DNA of 64,000 nucleotides from Rhodospirillaceae bacterium (GTDB lineage: Bacteria; Pseudomonadota; Gammaproteobacteria; Steroidobacterales; Rariloculaceae): NCBI GenBank assembly GCA_024638465.1, contig JAHEKF010000005.1, forward strand, positions 1-64,000, written 5' to 3'. Each line of letters starts with the position of its first letter. Position 1 is the stretch's first letter. Below, piece after piece: positions 1 to 8,861 of the stretch. The notes below the pieces were generated by a model that saw only the letters and a program-made list of their open reading frames with translations, had not been told where the DNA came from and did no database searches. Both the position numbers and the translations under genes were made by a program.

Positions 1-609
1 TTCTATGCCGTAGCGCCACTGCCCGAAGACTGGACACCGGAGCAGGATCGGTCGTTTCTGCGCGAATACAACCTGCTCTCGATCGAGGATCTGACGATTC
101 ACGAGGCGATGCCGGGCCATTATTTGCAGCTTGCCCACGCTAACAGGTATCCGTCCGTACTGCGGGCCGTGCTCGCGTCAGGCACCTTCATCGAAGGCTG
201 GGCCGTGTATGCCGAGCGCATGATGATTGACGAAGGTTACCGGGAGGACGATCCGTTGATGCGACTCATCAATCTGAAGTGGTATCTGCGAACAGTGACG
301 AACGCAATTATCGATCAGGCGATTCACGCTGGCGACATGACACGTGAGGAAGCACTGGATCTCATGATAGAAGGCGCGTTTCAGGAAGAGCGCGAGGCCG
401 CCGGCAAGTGGACGCGCGCGCAGCTGACTTCGGCGCAACTGTCGACTTACTTCGTCGGGTACCAGGAGCACGCGGATCTGCGAAGCGAAGTGGAACGCGA
501 GCAGGGTGACGGATTCGTGCTGAAGGCCTACCACGACGACGTGCTTTCCTACGGCTCGCCTGCCGGTCGTTATGCCCGCGCACTCGTGTTGGGTCTGCCG
601 ATCCGGTAG
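1..609 (+). CDS. DUF885 family protein, C-terminal part (truncated by window start)
   Basis: The frame is open from the first base, so the gene begins upstream of the window. About 202 C-terminal residues are visible. They include HEAMPGHYLQL, the HExxPGHxxQ signature of DUF885 proteins, whose paired histidines and glutamate resemble a zinc metallopeptidase site. A second family landmark, EGWAVYAERMM, follows about 30 residues later. DUF885 proteins are usually about 550-620 residues and exported, often annotated as metallopeptidases, but the substrate is generally unknown. The end is a clear TAG. The small DUF6152 gene follows 89 bp downstream on the same strand. The family call is firm; the reaction is not established. 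Confidence 0.85.
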   Translation, partial: FYAVAPLPEDWTPEQDRSFLREYNLLSIEDLTIHEAMPGHYLQLAHANRYPSVLRAVLASGTFIEGWAVYAERMMIDEGYREDDPLMRLINLKWYLRTVTNAIIDQAIHAGDMTREEALDLMIEGAFQEEREAAGKWTRAQLTSAQLSTYFVGYQEHADLRSEVEREQGDGFVLKAYHDDVLSYGSPAGRYARALVLGLPIR

Positions 610-698
610 CCGCGAGCTCCGATAATTCTTAACGATTCCGCCGATCGGCATATGCTATATTTTTCGCCTTATTGCAGAGGATTGTCGATTAAATTGTC

Positions 699-1136
699 AT
701 GAGGCCGATAACGTTGGTCGTCGCGTTACTCGTGAGCGTTTCCGCGTTCGCGCACCATAACTATCGCTTGCGCTTCGACTACGACATCGACGTTTCGATG
801 GAAGTCGTGGTCACGAAATTCGACTGGAAGAATCCGCATATCGAGATCCTCGTGGACGTCGAGAACGACGACGGCACGATAACGCCATGGGTCATGCCGA
901 CGATGGCGCCGGGTGTAGCGAATCGATTGGGGATAACGCCGGATACGCTGCAACCCGGCGATCGCATACTCATCACCGGCGCGCCGGCTCGCAACGGTTC
1001 CAACGAATTGCGCGCCCGAACCATGACGCTGGCGGACGGCACCTACTACATATTGTCACCTCAGGGGTACCGGCAGCCCGGCGCACAAAACGGCGGCGGC
1101 ATGGGCGGTGGAATGGCCGGAGGCATGGGTAACTAG
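699..1136 (+). CDS. Small secreted DUF6152 family protein
   Basis: This is a 145-residue protein with an 18-residue Sec signal ending in AFA, so the mature chain would start His-His-Asn-Tyr. The family hallmark NPH occurs at residues 45-47 in WKNPHIEI. The C-terminus is a Gly/Met-rich tail (GGGMGGGMAGGMGN) that could bind metal or be disordered. It is much shorter than the roughly 340-residue DUF6152 relatives at 50.1, 57.2 and 58.3 kb, which add a C-terminal domain. The function of DUF6152 is unknown. The N-terminal His plus the NPH His suggest a periplasmic metal site, which is an inference. It lies 21 bp upstream of the sulfatase and is probably cotranscribed with it. Confidence 0.8.
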   Translation: MRPITLVVALLVSVSAFAHHNYRLRFDYDIDVSMEVVVTKFDWKNPHIEILVDVENDDGTITPWVMPTMAPGVANRLGITPDTLQPGDRILITGAPARNGSNELRARTMTLADGTYYILSPQGYRQPGAQNGGGMGGGMAGGMGN

Positions 1137-1157
1137 CAGCTTCCCGGGGGGGCGACG

Positions 1158-2750
1158 ATGTACAGATTGAGACTTACTGCGCTTGCGTCGCTGCTCCCGT
1201 TCGTCGTCCTGGCAGCCTGTGTTCAGGAAGACAGGTCGGCCGGGTTCGCGTCCGGGTCCGAAGCCATCCAGGCACGCCCGAACATACTTCTTATCATGGC
1301 CGATGATCTGGGCTATACCGATCTCGGTTCGTTCGGCGGAGAGATTCGCACCCCGAACCTCGATGCGCTGGCGCTCGCCGGCGTTCGGCTGACGAACTAT
1401 CACGTCGCCCACGCCTGCTCGCAAACGCGCACGATGCTGTTGAGCGGTACTTATACCGAAGTCGGCGCGATCGCCGCCAACCCACGCACGCGACATCTTG
1501 CCGAAGACGTCGTCGCGCTACCTCAGCTCATGCGCGACGCGGGTTATCACACTTATTTGTCCGGTAAATGGCATGTCGGCAGTGGCGAAGGGCGACATCC
1601 CGCGGCGCGCGGATTCGAGTCGTCGTTCGCGCTGATGGGCGGATCGGCCACGCACTTCAAAGTCCCGCCGGTTCGCGAAGGGCTATACACGGAGAACGGC
1701 GTTCCGGTCGTGCTGCCGGACGACTTCTATTCGACCGAGGCGTACACGGACAAGATGATCGAGTATCTGCAGGCGAATGAAGGCGACGGCGTACCGTTTT
1801 TCGCCTGGTACACGCCGACTGCACCGCACTGGCCGATGCAGGTTCCCGATGACTACCTGCATCGCTACGACGGCGCCTACGACGCAGGTTATGAGGATCT
1901 GTTGCGCCGCCGGATCGAGCGCGCCGAAGAGATGGGTGTCCTTCCGGCCGGTTATTCACTCGATGGTTATACCCGAACGACAGACCCGTGGGACGGTCTT
2001 TCCGCTGAGCAGCAGCGCGTGCAGGCGCGCAAGATGGAGCTTTACGCAGCGATGGTCGAGAATTTCGACTATCACGTGGGCAGACTGATCCGGTATCTGC
2101 GCGAATCGGGTCAGTTCGAGAACACGCTCATCATGTTCTCCTCCGATAACGGCGCGGATATCTCCGTGCGCCAGGTCGATGACAGTATCGACAACAGCTA
2201 CGAGAATCTCGGCCGGGCGAACTCCTATGTCTCCGTCGAAGCCTGGGGAGACATACATTCGGCGCCCTTCCGCTGGAACAAGGGAGCCGAGACCGAGGGC
2301 GGACTGCGCGCTCCGGCGTTTATCCATCACAGCTCGGTACACAACGCCGGCGGCGTCGATAATCGCTTTATTACGGTCATGGACGTCATGCCGACTTTTC
2401 TCGAACTCGCGGGCTCGGAGCACCCCGGTACCGAGTATCAGGGACGCCCGGTCAAACCAGCCCGGGGACGTTCCTTCGTCGATCTGCTAACGAGTGATCC
2501 GACGATCGAGCACGATGCGGGACCTGAGCCGGTGTGGTATCTCGACGCGCTCTACCGTGATCGCTGGAAGATCGTTCGCGTGGCGGAGCAGCGCGGCGGT
2601 CCGGAGTGGGAGCTATACGACTTGCGCTCGGACCCGAGCGAGGCGACCGACCTGTCGGAAGATTACGCGGCTTTACGCGACGAACTGATCGGTGAGTGGC
2701 AACGAATCGGCGCCGAGTCTGGCGCGCAGCTCGACTTCGCGATCCGATAA
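1158..2750 (+). CDS. Lipoprotein arylsulfatase-family hydrolase with unusual CSQTR site
   Basis: A 530-residue type I sulfatase (alkaline phosphatase superfamily) that would hydrolyse a sulfate ester at the membrane surface. Residues 1-21 form a lipoprotein signal with lipobox LAAC (Cys21). Metal-binding Asp-Asp lies at 49-50 in MADDLGYTD, followed by the PNLDALA element. The formylglycine position is Cys87 in C-S-Q-T-R (87-91); the usual signature is C-x-P/A-x-R, so the central Pro/Ala is Gln here. SGKWHVG (about 134-140) and SSDNGAD are further family landmarks. Total length fits the family. Start is ATG after a G-rich Shine-Dalgarno. Substrate cannot be read; the neighbouring arylsulfotransferase and amidohydrolase suggest small aromatic or amide compounds. 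No sulfatase-maturating enzyme is visible in the window. Confidence 0.9.
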   Translation: MYRLRLTALASLLPFVVLAACVQEDRSAGFASGSEAIQARPNILLIMADDLGYTDLGSFGGEIRTPNLDALALAGVRLTNYHVAHACSQTRTMLLSGTYTEVGAIAANPRTRHLAEDVVALPQLMRDAGYHTYLSGKWHVGSGEGRHPAARGFESSFALMGGSATHFKVPPVREGLYTENGVPVVLPDDFYSTEAYTDKMIEYLQANEGDGVPFFAWYTPTAPHWPMQVPDDYLHRYDGAYDAGYEDLLRRRIERAEEMGVLPAGYSLDGYTRTTDPWDGLSAEQQRVQARKMELYAAMVENFDYHVGRLIRYLRESGQFENTLIMFSSDNGADISVRQVDDSIDNSYENLGRANSYVSVEAWGDIHSAPFRWNKGAETEGGLRAPAFIHHSSVHNAGGVDNRFITVMDVMPTFLELAGSEHPGTEYQGRPVKPARGRSFVDLLTSDPTIEHDAGPEPVWYLDALYRDRWKIVRVAEQRGGPEWELYDLRSDPSEATDLSEDYAALRDELIGEWQRIGAESGAQLDFAIR

Positions 2751-2758
2751 CGGAAGGC

Positions 2759-2786
2759 CGACCGGCCGAATCGCCAGGGCCGGTCG
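2759..2786. repeat. Intergenic hairpin after the sulfatase gene
   Basis: A perfect 9-bp inverted repeat, CGACCGGCC and GGCCGGTCG, with a 10-nt loop starts 8 bp after the sulfatase stop. There is no T-run, so it is not a standard intrinsic terminator. The position between convergent genes would suit transcription attenuation or mRNA 3'-end protection. More GGCCGGT-like words occur further along the same gap. Confidence 0.35.
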
Positions 2787-2913
2787 AACTGACCAACAGA
2801 TCGTCAGGGTCAGGGCCCGACCATCGACTGATACGTCGACCGGCCTCCAGGGACTCCGCTAACCGTCGCCTGGCAATATCTGAACAATCCGGGCCGGTGG
2901 AGCCTATCGGATT

Positions 2914-4572
2914 TCAGGGTGTGGCGAGGACGCCCGCGTCGTGAACGATCTCGCCGCCGACGATCGTCAGCACTGAAGTCATGTGGCGAATGTCAGCGTC
3001 GCTCACCTCGTCGGGGTCGAACACATCGGCGCTCAGGACGGCGATATCGGCGAATCGGCCCACGCCGATCCCGCCCAACAAATCGTCTTCCCTGGTGAAC
3101 CAGCCCTGTTCGACCGATGAGTACATATAGACCGCGTCATGGCGACTTACGGTCTCGTCGGCATTCGTAAGTTCACCGTTCACGTTTATTCCCGTCACCA
3201 TGTAGTAAATGATCGCCCAGGGGTTCAGCACGTTGATACGGGCGCCATCGGAACCCGCGCCGACGGCGACGGCGCCACTGTTCAGGATCGTCCTCCATGG
3301 CGGTCCGCCTGTGGGCGTGCCGCTGTGGTAAGGCTGCCCATGTGCGCCCAGTCCCAGGCCCATCTCGACCGCACGTTGGACGAGTTCGGGCGTGATTCCG
3401 CTCAGATGCCCGGGTGTCCAGCGCATGCCCGCGATGTCGAACTCTTCCGCGAGCTCTTCCCATACGTCGAGATGGGCGTCGATCTCGGCGGGCGAATGGA
3501 TATGCTGGTGATAGGTCCAGCCGCGTTCTGCGATACGCCTTTGCGCCAGCCGCGCGGCATCGCCGAGAGGCTGTTCGTTGAACAGGCTACGGCCAACGGA
3601 CCATTCACCGATTCCGACGATCTTTGCCATATCCGGGCCGTAGTCAGGCCATTTGTTGTTCAGGTAGCCCATCAGCTGCGTCAGTTCGGCATCTTCGTCG
3701 AGTCCCGGAAAATAGATCCGGGTTCTGACCTTGTGCGAATTCTTGCGAACCATATCGAGCAAGAAGTCATAACCGTTGGTCTGGTCGATGAAGCCGACGC
3801 CGGGAACCGTGCCGGACATATCCATGACGGTGGTCATCCCGGTCGACAACGCGTAGGCGGCGACGTCTGCCATCTGGCGCTCGCGGTCGGCATCGCTTAG
3901 CGATGCGGCTAGAACGTCGTAGGCCTTTGCCGTTTCGGGACCGTTTGAGATCGTTCCGTCATCGGCGACCGTCACTCCAAGCGCGCGCAGCTGATCGCGC
4001 GCGGCCGTGTTCGTCTGGCCCGGTCCGGCGCCGCGTTCGGACAGATACACGGCATGCCGGGGAGCTGCGGCGTCGAGCTCCGCGATCGTCGGAAAGCGTT
4101 TCTCGGCCCACTGCGCTCTGCGGATTCCGCCGATGGTCGTGATGAGCTCGCCTGCCGGCACCTGCTCTGCACGTTGTCGAAGCGCATCGAGCGCTGCATC
4201 GATCGTATAGGTCGTCTCGAGAGTGCGCGTGTCATAGCCGGGTCGATTCGCAATACGAATGTAGTGGACGTGATTGTCGATAAGGCCGGGTATGACGACA
4301 TGGCCTTCGAGGTCGATGGTGTCCGTGCAGGCATCGTTTTCGAGCTCGGCGTCGATCGCCGCGACTTTGTCGCCTTTAATCAATACGGACGCCGCCGTTG
4401 CGCCGCTGCCATCCATGAGATGGATCTCACCGTTAACGAGAAACAGATCTCTGATCGGTCCGCAGCTCGATAAATTCGTCTGCGCGGTTGCGGGAAGCGC
4501 ACAGAATCCGGACAACGCGGTTGCGGTTACCGCGGTCAGCCACGCAGGAACGGAAATCGCTCGATTGGTCAT
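2914..4572 (-). CDS. Secreted amidohydrolase (YtcJ/amidohydrolase 3-like)
   Basis: A 552-residue metal-dependent hydrolase with an N-terminal Sec signal ending near PATAQT. The first metal motif is HxH in IDNHVHYIR, after the typical GLID strand. Later landmarks are YHQHIHSPAE, GHLSG and GSDGARIN (the terminal metal-binding Asp). It ends with a composite beta-domain (ADIAVLSADVF). Such enzymes cleave C-N bonds in cyclic or acyl amides, often in the periplasm when signal-bearing. It resembles the tandem amidohydrolases at 53.9 and 55.6 kb, including the RPGYD..E element after HxH. Start is ATG, preceded on its strand by AAGGA at good spacing. It is convergent with the sulfatase and divergent from the arylsulfotransferase-like gene. 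Confidence 0.88.
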   Translation of the reverse strand: MTNRAISVPAWLTAVTATALSGFCALPATAQTNLSSCGPIRDLFLVNGEIHLMDGSGATAASVLIKGDKVAAIDAELENDACTDTIDLEGHVVIPGLIDNHVHYIRIANRPGYDTRTLETTYTIDAALDALRQRAEQVPAGELITTIGGIRRAQWAEKRFPTIAELDAAAPRHAVYLSERGAGPGQTNTAARDQLRALGVTVADDGTISNGPETAKAYDVLAASLSDADRERQMADVAAYALSTGMTTVMDMSGTVPGVGFIDQTNGYDFLLDMVRKNSHKVRTRIYFPGLDEDAELTQLMGYLNNKWPDYGPDMAKIVGIGEWSVGRSLFNEQPLGDAARLAQRRIAERGWTYHQHIHSPAEIDAHLDVWEELAEEFDIAGMRWTPGHLSGITPELVQRAVEMGLGLGAHGQPYHSGTPTGGPPWRTILNSGAVAVGAGSDGARINVLNPWAIIYYMVTGINVNGELTNADETVSRHDAVYMYSSVEQGWFTREDDLLGGIGVGRFADIAVLSADVFDPDEVSDADIRHMTSVLTIVGGEIVHDAGVLATP

Positions 4573-4758
4573 GAATTAGTCCTTGCTTTACGCGGCCTTA
4601 ATGGTCGCGTCGCCTGTCGCAACGCTCGCCGCGGGCATGGTAGGCTCGTAGCCGGCTTTCTTAAGCATTATCGAAAAAGAGCGTGGATCGGCCGGATTGT
4701 CGTCGCCGGCAGTCTATCACGCGGAGTCGGCGTCACAGCCGCGCTGAAGGGGACAACA

Positions 4759-6342
4759 ATGTCAGTCAATCGATGTATTTACGGGCTCACGGCTACGCTG
4801 ATCCTCGTGGTTACGTTTGGCGCCCGTGCCTACGAAGTGTTGCAGGGGCCAACCGAATTAATTCAATACGATCCCGCGAAGGCGGCATCCGGCTACACGC
4901 TGTTCAGCCCGTTCCGTGGCGAGAACACCTACCTCATCGACATGCACGGCGAAGTCGTGCACTACTGGCCGTATCCTGACTGGAGCATTCCCAACTCGGA
5001 AGCTATCGAGAAGCATGCGCGGCTACTCGAGGACGGGACCCTGTTGCGTGGTGTCGTCGATAAGCGCAATCGAGGCGCTATGAGCGGTGCCCGCTATCAA
5101 CTCGTCGATTGGGATGGTGAAGTGATCTGGGAACACGGCGACGAGCGTCCCGACGTAATTCCGCATCACGACTTTCGAATGATCTGGAATCCCGAGCTGC
5201 AGGAGCGAACGCTCCTCTATGTTGCTACGACCGCGATTTCGCATGAAGAAGCGATCGCCGCCGGCGTCAATCCCGCTGGGCGTGACGACATTTCCTCTAT
5301 CCCCGATGGTCTGGTCGAAGTCGACATGGACGGCAACATCATCTGGGAATGGAATATCAAGGATCACACCGTTCAGGATCACGATCCCGCGTTGAAAAAC
5401 TATGGCGTGATAGCGGACAGCCCCGGCAGGATGGACCCGAATTTTGGTGGCGGCGTGAGCGGCGACTGGATACACATCAACAGCATCGACTACAACGCCG
5501 TTCTCGATCAGATTGCCGTCAACAATTCCGCTTTCAGCGAGTCCTACATTATCGATCATGGTGGTACTTTCGTCCCCGGTGACCCCGACGAGAGTATCCG
5601 TCTCGCGGCAAGTGACGCCGGCGATTTCCTTTACCGTTGGGGCAATCCCTGCGTCTATGATGCGGGCGACTGCCCGTCTTCGATTGACGAAGGCCAGTCG
5701 AGCACGAACGGCCACCAACAGGTTTACTTCACGCACGACATCCAATGGATTCGCGACCGCGAAGTCGGTCCGGAGATCGGCGATCTTCCCGGCGCGGGAA
5801 ACTTTCTGATTTTCGACAATGGCAGCCGCCGGCTCGGCCAGACGTTCTCGTCGGTGCTCGAGTTCAATCCCTACGACGGTCCCATGGAGAACGGCGTCTA
5901 TATCCCGGAGATGGACGCCGGCCACAATCCGCCGGTTGGCGGTATGGGTGGCGGTCTCGTGGGTAACGACACGATTTCCAGACAAATTGTCTGGAGCTAT
6001 CGACCGCCTTTGCCGGGTGCATTCTTTTCGAGCTATATCTCCGGTATGCAGCGCCTTTCGAACGGCAATACGCTGGTCTGTTCCGGTGGGCATGGCCATT
6101 TCTTCGAAGTGACGCCCGATGGAGAAGTCGTCTGGGAATACGTCAATCCCGTCGGAAATCAAACCGCCGGCGAATACGGAATCTATACGGTCATGACGGC
6201 GGACGCCGGAGATCGTTTCAACTCGGCGTTCAGATGTGCACGCTACGAGCCCGATTATCCGGGGCTGCAGGGGCGTGACCTTACACCGATGGGCCAGATC
6301 ACGGAGATCCATCGGGCCGAGGTCGATCGGCCTCCGCGCTGA
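4759..6342 (+). CDS. Secreted arylsulfotransferase (ASST)-like beta-propeller protein
   Basis: A 527-residue protein with a Sec signal (cleavage near ARA-YEV) and ASST-family features: an N-terminal TLFSP...TYLIDMHGEVVHYW strand pair, repeated blade sequences such as LVEVDMDGNIIWEWN and VTPDGEVVWEYVNP, and histidine-bearing stretches (HINSIDYN, HDIQWI). Family members move sulfate between phenolic donors and acceptors, or are uncharacterised relatives. Which His is catalytic cannot be fixed from sequence alone. Start is ATG after AAGGGG. Together with the sulfatase at 1.2 kb it suggests sulfated aromatic substrates, which is inference. Confidence 0.78.
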   Translation: MSVNRCIYGLTATLILVVTFGARAYEVLQGPTELIQYDPAKAASGYTLFSPFRGENTYLIDMHGEVVHYWPYPDWSIPNSEAIEKHARLLEDGTLLRGVVDKRNRGAMSGARYQLVDWDGEVIWEHGDERPDVIPHHDFRMIWNPELQERTLLYVATTAISHEEAIAAGVNPAGRDDISSIPDGLVEVDMDGNIIWEWNIKDHTVQDHDPALKNYGVIADSPGRMDPNFGGGVSGDWIHINSIDYNAVLDQIAVNNSAFSESYIIDHGGTFVPGDPDESIRLAASDAGDFLYRWGNPCVYDAGDCPSSIDEGQSSTNGHQQVYFTHDIQWIRDREVGPEIGDLPGAGNFLIFDNGSRRLGQTFSSVLEFNPYDGPMENGVYIPEMDAGHNPPVGGMGGGLVGNDTISRQIVWSYRPPLPGAFFSSYISGMQRLSNGNTLVCSGGHGHFFEVTPDGEVVWEYVNPVGNQTAGEYGIYTVMTADAGDRFNSAFRCARYEPDYPGLQGRDLTPMGQITEIHRAEVDRPPR

Positions 6343-6450
6343 CGCGCTGAGTCAGCTGACGCTCTGAATCCAGGATTTCGCTTCGTTGCGCGGCGCGGGA
6401 GGAGAGACGAATAAAGCAACGCTAATCGATGCGTAATCGGTAAACCGAGT

Positions 6451-7347
6451 ATGAACCGTTTCAAGAAACTCATTCCGGCGATAAGCGTGCTGGCGCTATT
6501 TGTCGTCGTTGCGCTGACGCTGACCAACACGCGCTTCGGCGTGTGGCTGTTGCTCGACGCGTTCGGCGGAGACGCTGGCGACGGCGACATAGCGGATCCT
6601 CGCCTGGGTCCGGTCGAGATTGTCGAATTTGTCACGGCTGACCCGGCGTTCCAGTTGCCCGGTGCGATCGAGCAGCCCTCGGGCATCTCGTTCGTTGAGG
6701 ACGCGAACCGGTTTTTCGTCGCGACCGATCAGGCCGAGTTATTCGTGCTCGATAACGAGCTAGCTACCATACAGTCACGCAAAGTGCTGTCGCGTCAGTT
6801 GCTCGTCAGTCGCCAGGGCAGCGTGGAGGCGATCACTGCGATCAACGCGGACAGGGTCGTCGTAGCGGGCGAGTCCCCGGCTCTCGAACTCTGGCGCTGG
6901 GCCGCGGACGATAACTGGTATCGCGATGCCGTGCTCGAGCTTTCGGGATACGACGGCGAAATGGAGTTCTCGGGTATCGCGTACAACTACGATGCCGAGG
7001 AGTACTTCCTCGCGACCGACGAGGTCTTCGAGGTCTTTGTGCTCGACTCGCGTGGATCCGTCATCCGGACGATGGGTCTTGGTGACAGCCTCGATCTCAA
7101 AGCCGGGCGTGAGCTGGACGAACTTTCGATCTCGGGACTCGACTATGCGGACGGCCGGCTCTACATCCTGACAGAGACCTACAACACGATCTTCGTCGTC
7201 GACCCGGCGGCCGGGGTCGAACGCGCTATTGGCGTCGAAGGCGGCGGCCAGTTGGCTGCGATAGCGATCGCGAACGGCCGAGCCTATATGCCCGTCGACC
7301 ACAACTGGGACGAAGAACGGCCGCCTTTGTTTGTCGTCGACCTCTAG
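6451..7347 (+). CDS. SdiA-regulated-type beta-propeller protein, membrane-anchored
   Basis: A 298-residue protein with one N-terminal membrane segment (about residues 10-28, ISVLALFVVVALTL) and no clear cleavage site. The rest is a six-bladed-propeller type sequence with QPSGISFVEDANRFFVATDQ, FSGIAYNYDAEEYFLATDE and LSISGLDYADGRLYIL blades, as in the SdiA-regulated family. The molecular function of this family is unknown; a phytase- or SMP30-like calcium-bound fold is the usual comparison. It is convergent with the MBL hydrolase gene, and the two stop codons share the four bases CTAG. Confidence 0.7.
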   Translation: MNRFKKLIPAISVLALFVVVALTLTNTRFGVWLLLDAFGGDAGDGDIADPRLGPVEIVEFVTADPAFQLPGAIEQPSGISFVEDANRFFVATDQAELFVLDNELATIQSRKVLSRQLLVSRQGSVEAITAINADRVVVAGESPALELWRWAADDNWYRDAVLELSGYDGEMEFSGIAYNYDAEEYFLATDEVFEVFVLDSRGSVIRTMGLGDSLDLKAGRELDELSISGLDYADGRLYILTETYNTIFVVDPAAGVERAIGVEGGGQLAAIAIANGRAYMPVDHNWDEERPPLFVVDL

Positions 7348-8312
7348 GGGTTATGAGGAATTACATCGATCGTATCGCCGACTACGAATCGCATGAGGTC
7401 TTCGCCGGCCTGTAACGGACCCGAATAAGTCGTTCGGGTACGCTCGATGACTTCCCGAATTGAAACTTCTGGCACATTCGGACCGCTCAGCAATACATAG
7501 TGCGTATAAACCGCTAGTCGTGGCCCGGCGCGTTCGAAAACGACTCCCGCCTGCTCCGGTGTCGTATGGTGGTCGATTATCAGCTGGATTCGCGGGTCGA
7601 AATCCAGAAGCTCGTCGCGCGCTGCAACGACCTCGTGAATCAACAGGTCCACGCCTTCCGACATTGCGATGATGTTCTCGTCGAATCGCGTATCGCCCGA
7701 GATAACGACCGAGCGGCCATTGTAGTCGACGCGGTAACCGTAGGCGGGTTTGATGGCCTCGCCGTGATCGACGGCGAAGGCCGTCACGACGATTCCATCT
7801 TCGTCGAAAATCACGCCGTCCTCAGAAAATTCTGTGACGTCGAACTCTGCGCCCGCCGCTGGGAGTTGCTCGTCGATAATTCGGATTTTGATATTGGGGT
7901 CCATTGCCTGCCTGAGGCCGGCAAGGATATCCGCTGTGCCCACAGGGCCGAACACGCGCCACGGTTCGGACCGCTGGCCGTAAGCCGGCGGCAACCACGC
8001 CGTCATCCAGAGATCCGTCATGCCGTTCAGATGATCGTGATGAAAATGCGTCAAAAAAACTTCGTCGATGCTGCCGATCGGGACACCGGCCTGGGTGAGG
8101 CGCAATGACGCCCCGCGCCCGACGTCGAATAGCAGCCGGTGCTCTCCTGCTTCGACGAGAGTCGCAGGACCGAAACGTTCGATGGTTGGTGTCGGATCGC
8201 CGGTGCCGAGCAGGGTGACGTTGATCGTCTGCGCCGATAGTTGCGTCGCACCGAACAACAGACCGGTGACTGCGATGGCCGCGTATCGCGGCAGATTGGT
8301 TCTCGAGCGCAT
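7344..8312 (-). CDS. Secreted MBL-fold metallohydrolase (AtsA/RNase Z-like)
   Basis: A 322-residue metallo-beta-lactamase-fold hydrolase with a Sec signal (cleavage near LSA-QTI). The metal motif is H89-x-H91-x-D93-H94 in LTHFHHDHLNG. A later SGDTRFDENI supplies the bridging Asp, and IDHHTTPEQAG a further His. The layout matches exported relatives of RNase Z and the AtsA-type arylsulfatase group of MBL enzymes rather than true tRNA 3' nucleases, because it is exported. Phosphodiester or sulfate ester substrates are both possible. Start is ATG preceded by AAGGA. Its stop overlaps the convergent propeller gene by four bases. Confidence 0.85.
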   Translation of the reverse strand: MRSRTNLPRYAAIAVTGLLFGATQLSAQTINVTLLGTGDPTPTIERFGPATLVEAGEHRLLFDVGRGASLRLTQAGVPIGSIDEVFLTHFHHDHLNGMTDLWMTAWLPPAYGQRSEPWRVFGPVGTADILAGLRQAMDPNIKIRIIDEQLPAAGAEFDVTEFSEDGVIFDEDGIVVTAFAVDHGEAIKPAYGYRVDYNGRSVVISGDTRFDENIIAMSEGVDLLIHEVVAARDELLDFDPRIQLIIDHHTTPEQAGVVFERAGPRLAVYTHYVLLSGPNVPEVSIREVIERTRTTYSGPLQAGEDLMRFVVGDTIDVIPHNP

Positions 8313-8579
8313 GATTTTCCTTGTACAGATGCGTATCGCTCAACGGTAAATCTGGCGACTTCCTGCTGAGTCAGACCTTTTGGTAAGTATGCCATGCTGG
8401 CGACTCCCCACAGTTGTGCACGAGTCTTAAGGATTCACAAGAATTATCGAAATTGCCCGGATCGTGGCATACGTGTTGCTCGGCCGGGCTGGACTTTCGG
8501 CAGTTGGCAGGTTGCGGTGATTGGACAGACTCATCAGAGCACATAGACCGAGACAGCCCGGAATGACGGAGAGGGAAGT

Positions 8580-8780
8580 ATGCGAAAGCAGCTGATTATC
8601 GCGACCGGCGCGGCGTCGCTCTGCGGTGCGGTTCAGGCGCACCACGGAATTACGGGGCAATTCGATACGTCGACGACGTTCGAGGTGTCGGGTGTCGTCA
8701 CAAGGACTAAAGGACGGACTGCGCTCGGGGATCCGGATCCCGGGACCCGGCCCATCCTGGTTTTGTCGCGTCAAAATTAG
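8580..8780 (+). pseudogene. Truncated DUF6152 gene fragment
   Basis: The first 43 or so residues look like a normal DUF6152 protein: a 20-residue Sec signal ending VQA, then His-His, then TFEVSGVVTR. At the point where the family continues to NPH, the sequence departs into a Pro/Gly/Arg-rich stretch and stops at residue 66. The NPH histidine is missing in all three forward frames, so this is a deletion or replacement, not a simple frameshift. The break lies beside the palindrome at 8728-8741. A Shine-Dalgarno (GAGAGGGAAGT) is present, so a short peptide may still be made. Confidence 0.6.
8728..8741. repeat. Palindrome GGGATCCGGATCCC, related to the element at 38.0 kb
   Basis: A perfect 14-bp palindrome followed by GGGACCCGG. 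The ATCCGGAT core followed by GGACCCGG recurs at 38003-38033 between two convergent genes. It sits exactly where the DUF6152 fragment loses family similarity, so it may mark a recombination scar or a dispersed extragenic element. Only two clear copies were seen. Confidence 0.45.
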
Positions 8781-8861
8781 GGTTCGGGCGCATTTTTTTG
8801 CGATCATATCGGGGATCACCGCTAATTCGCGTATAGATAGAACAATCCGAGGGGGCACGCG

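Noticed and set aside
5023-6312. Long open frame on the minus strand opposite the arylsulfotransferase-like gene
   Set aside because: It is antisense to a well-supported gene, has no recognisable domain, and is explained by GC-rich codon bias.
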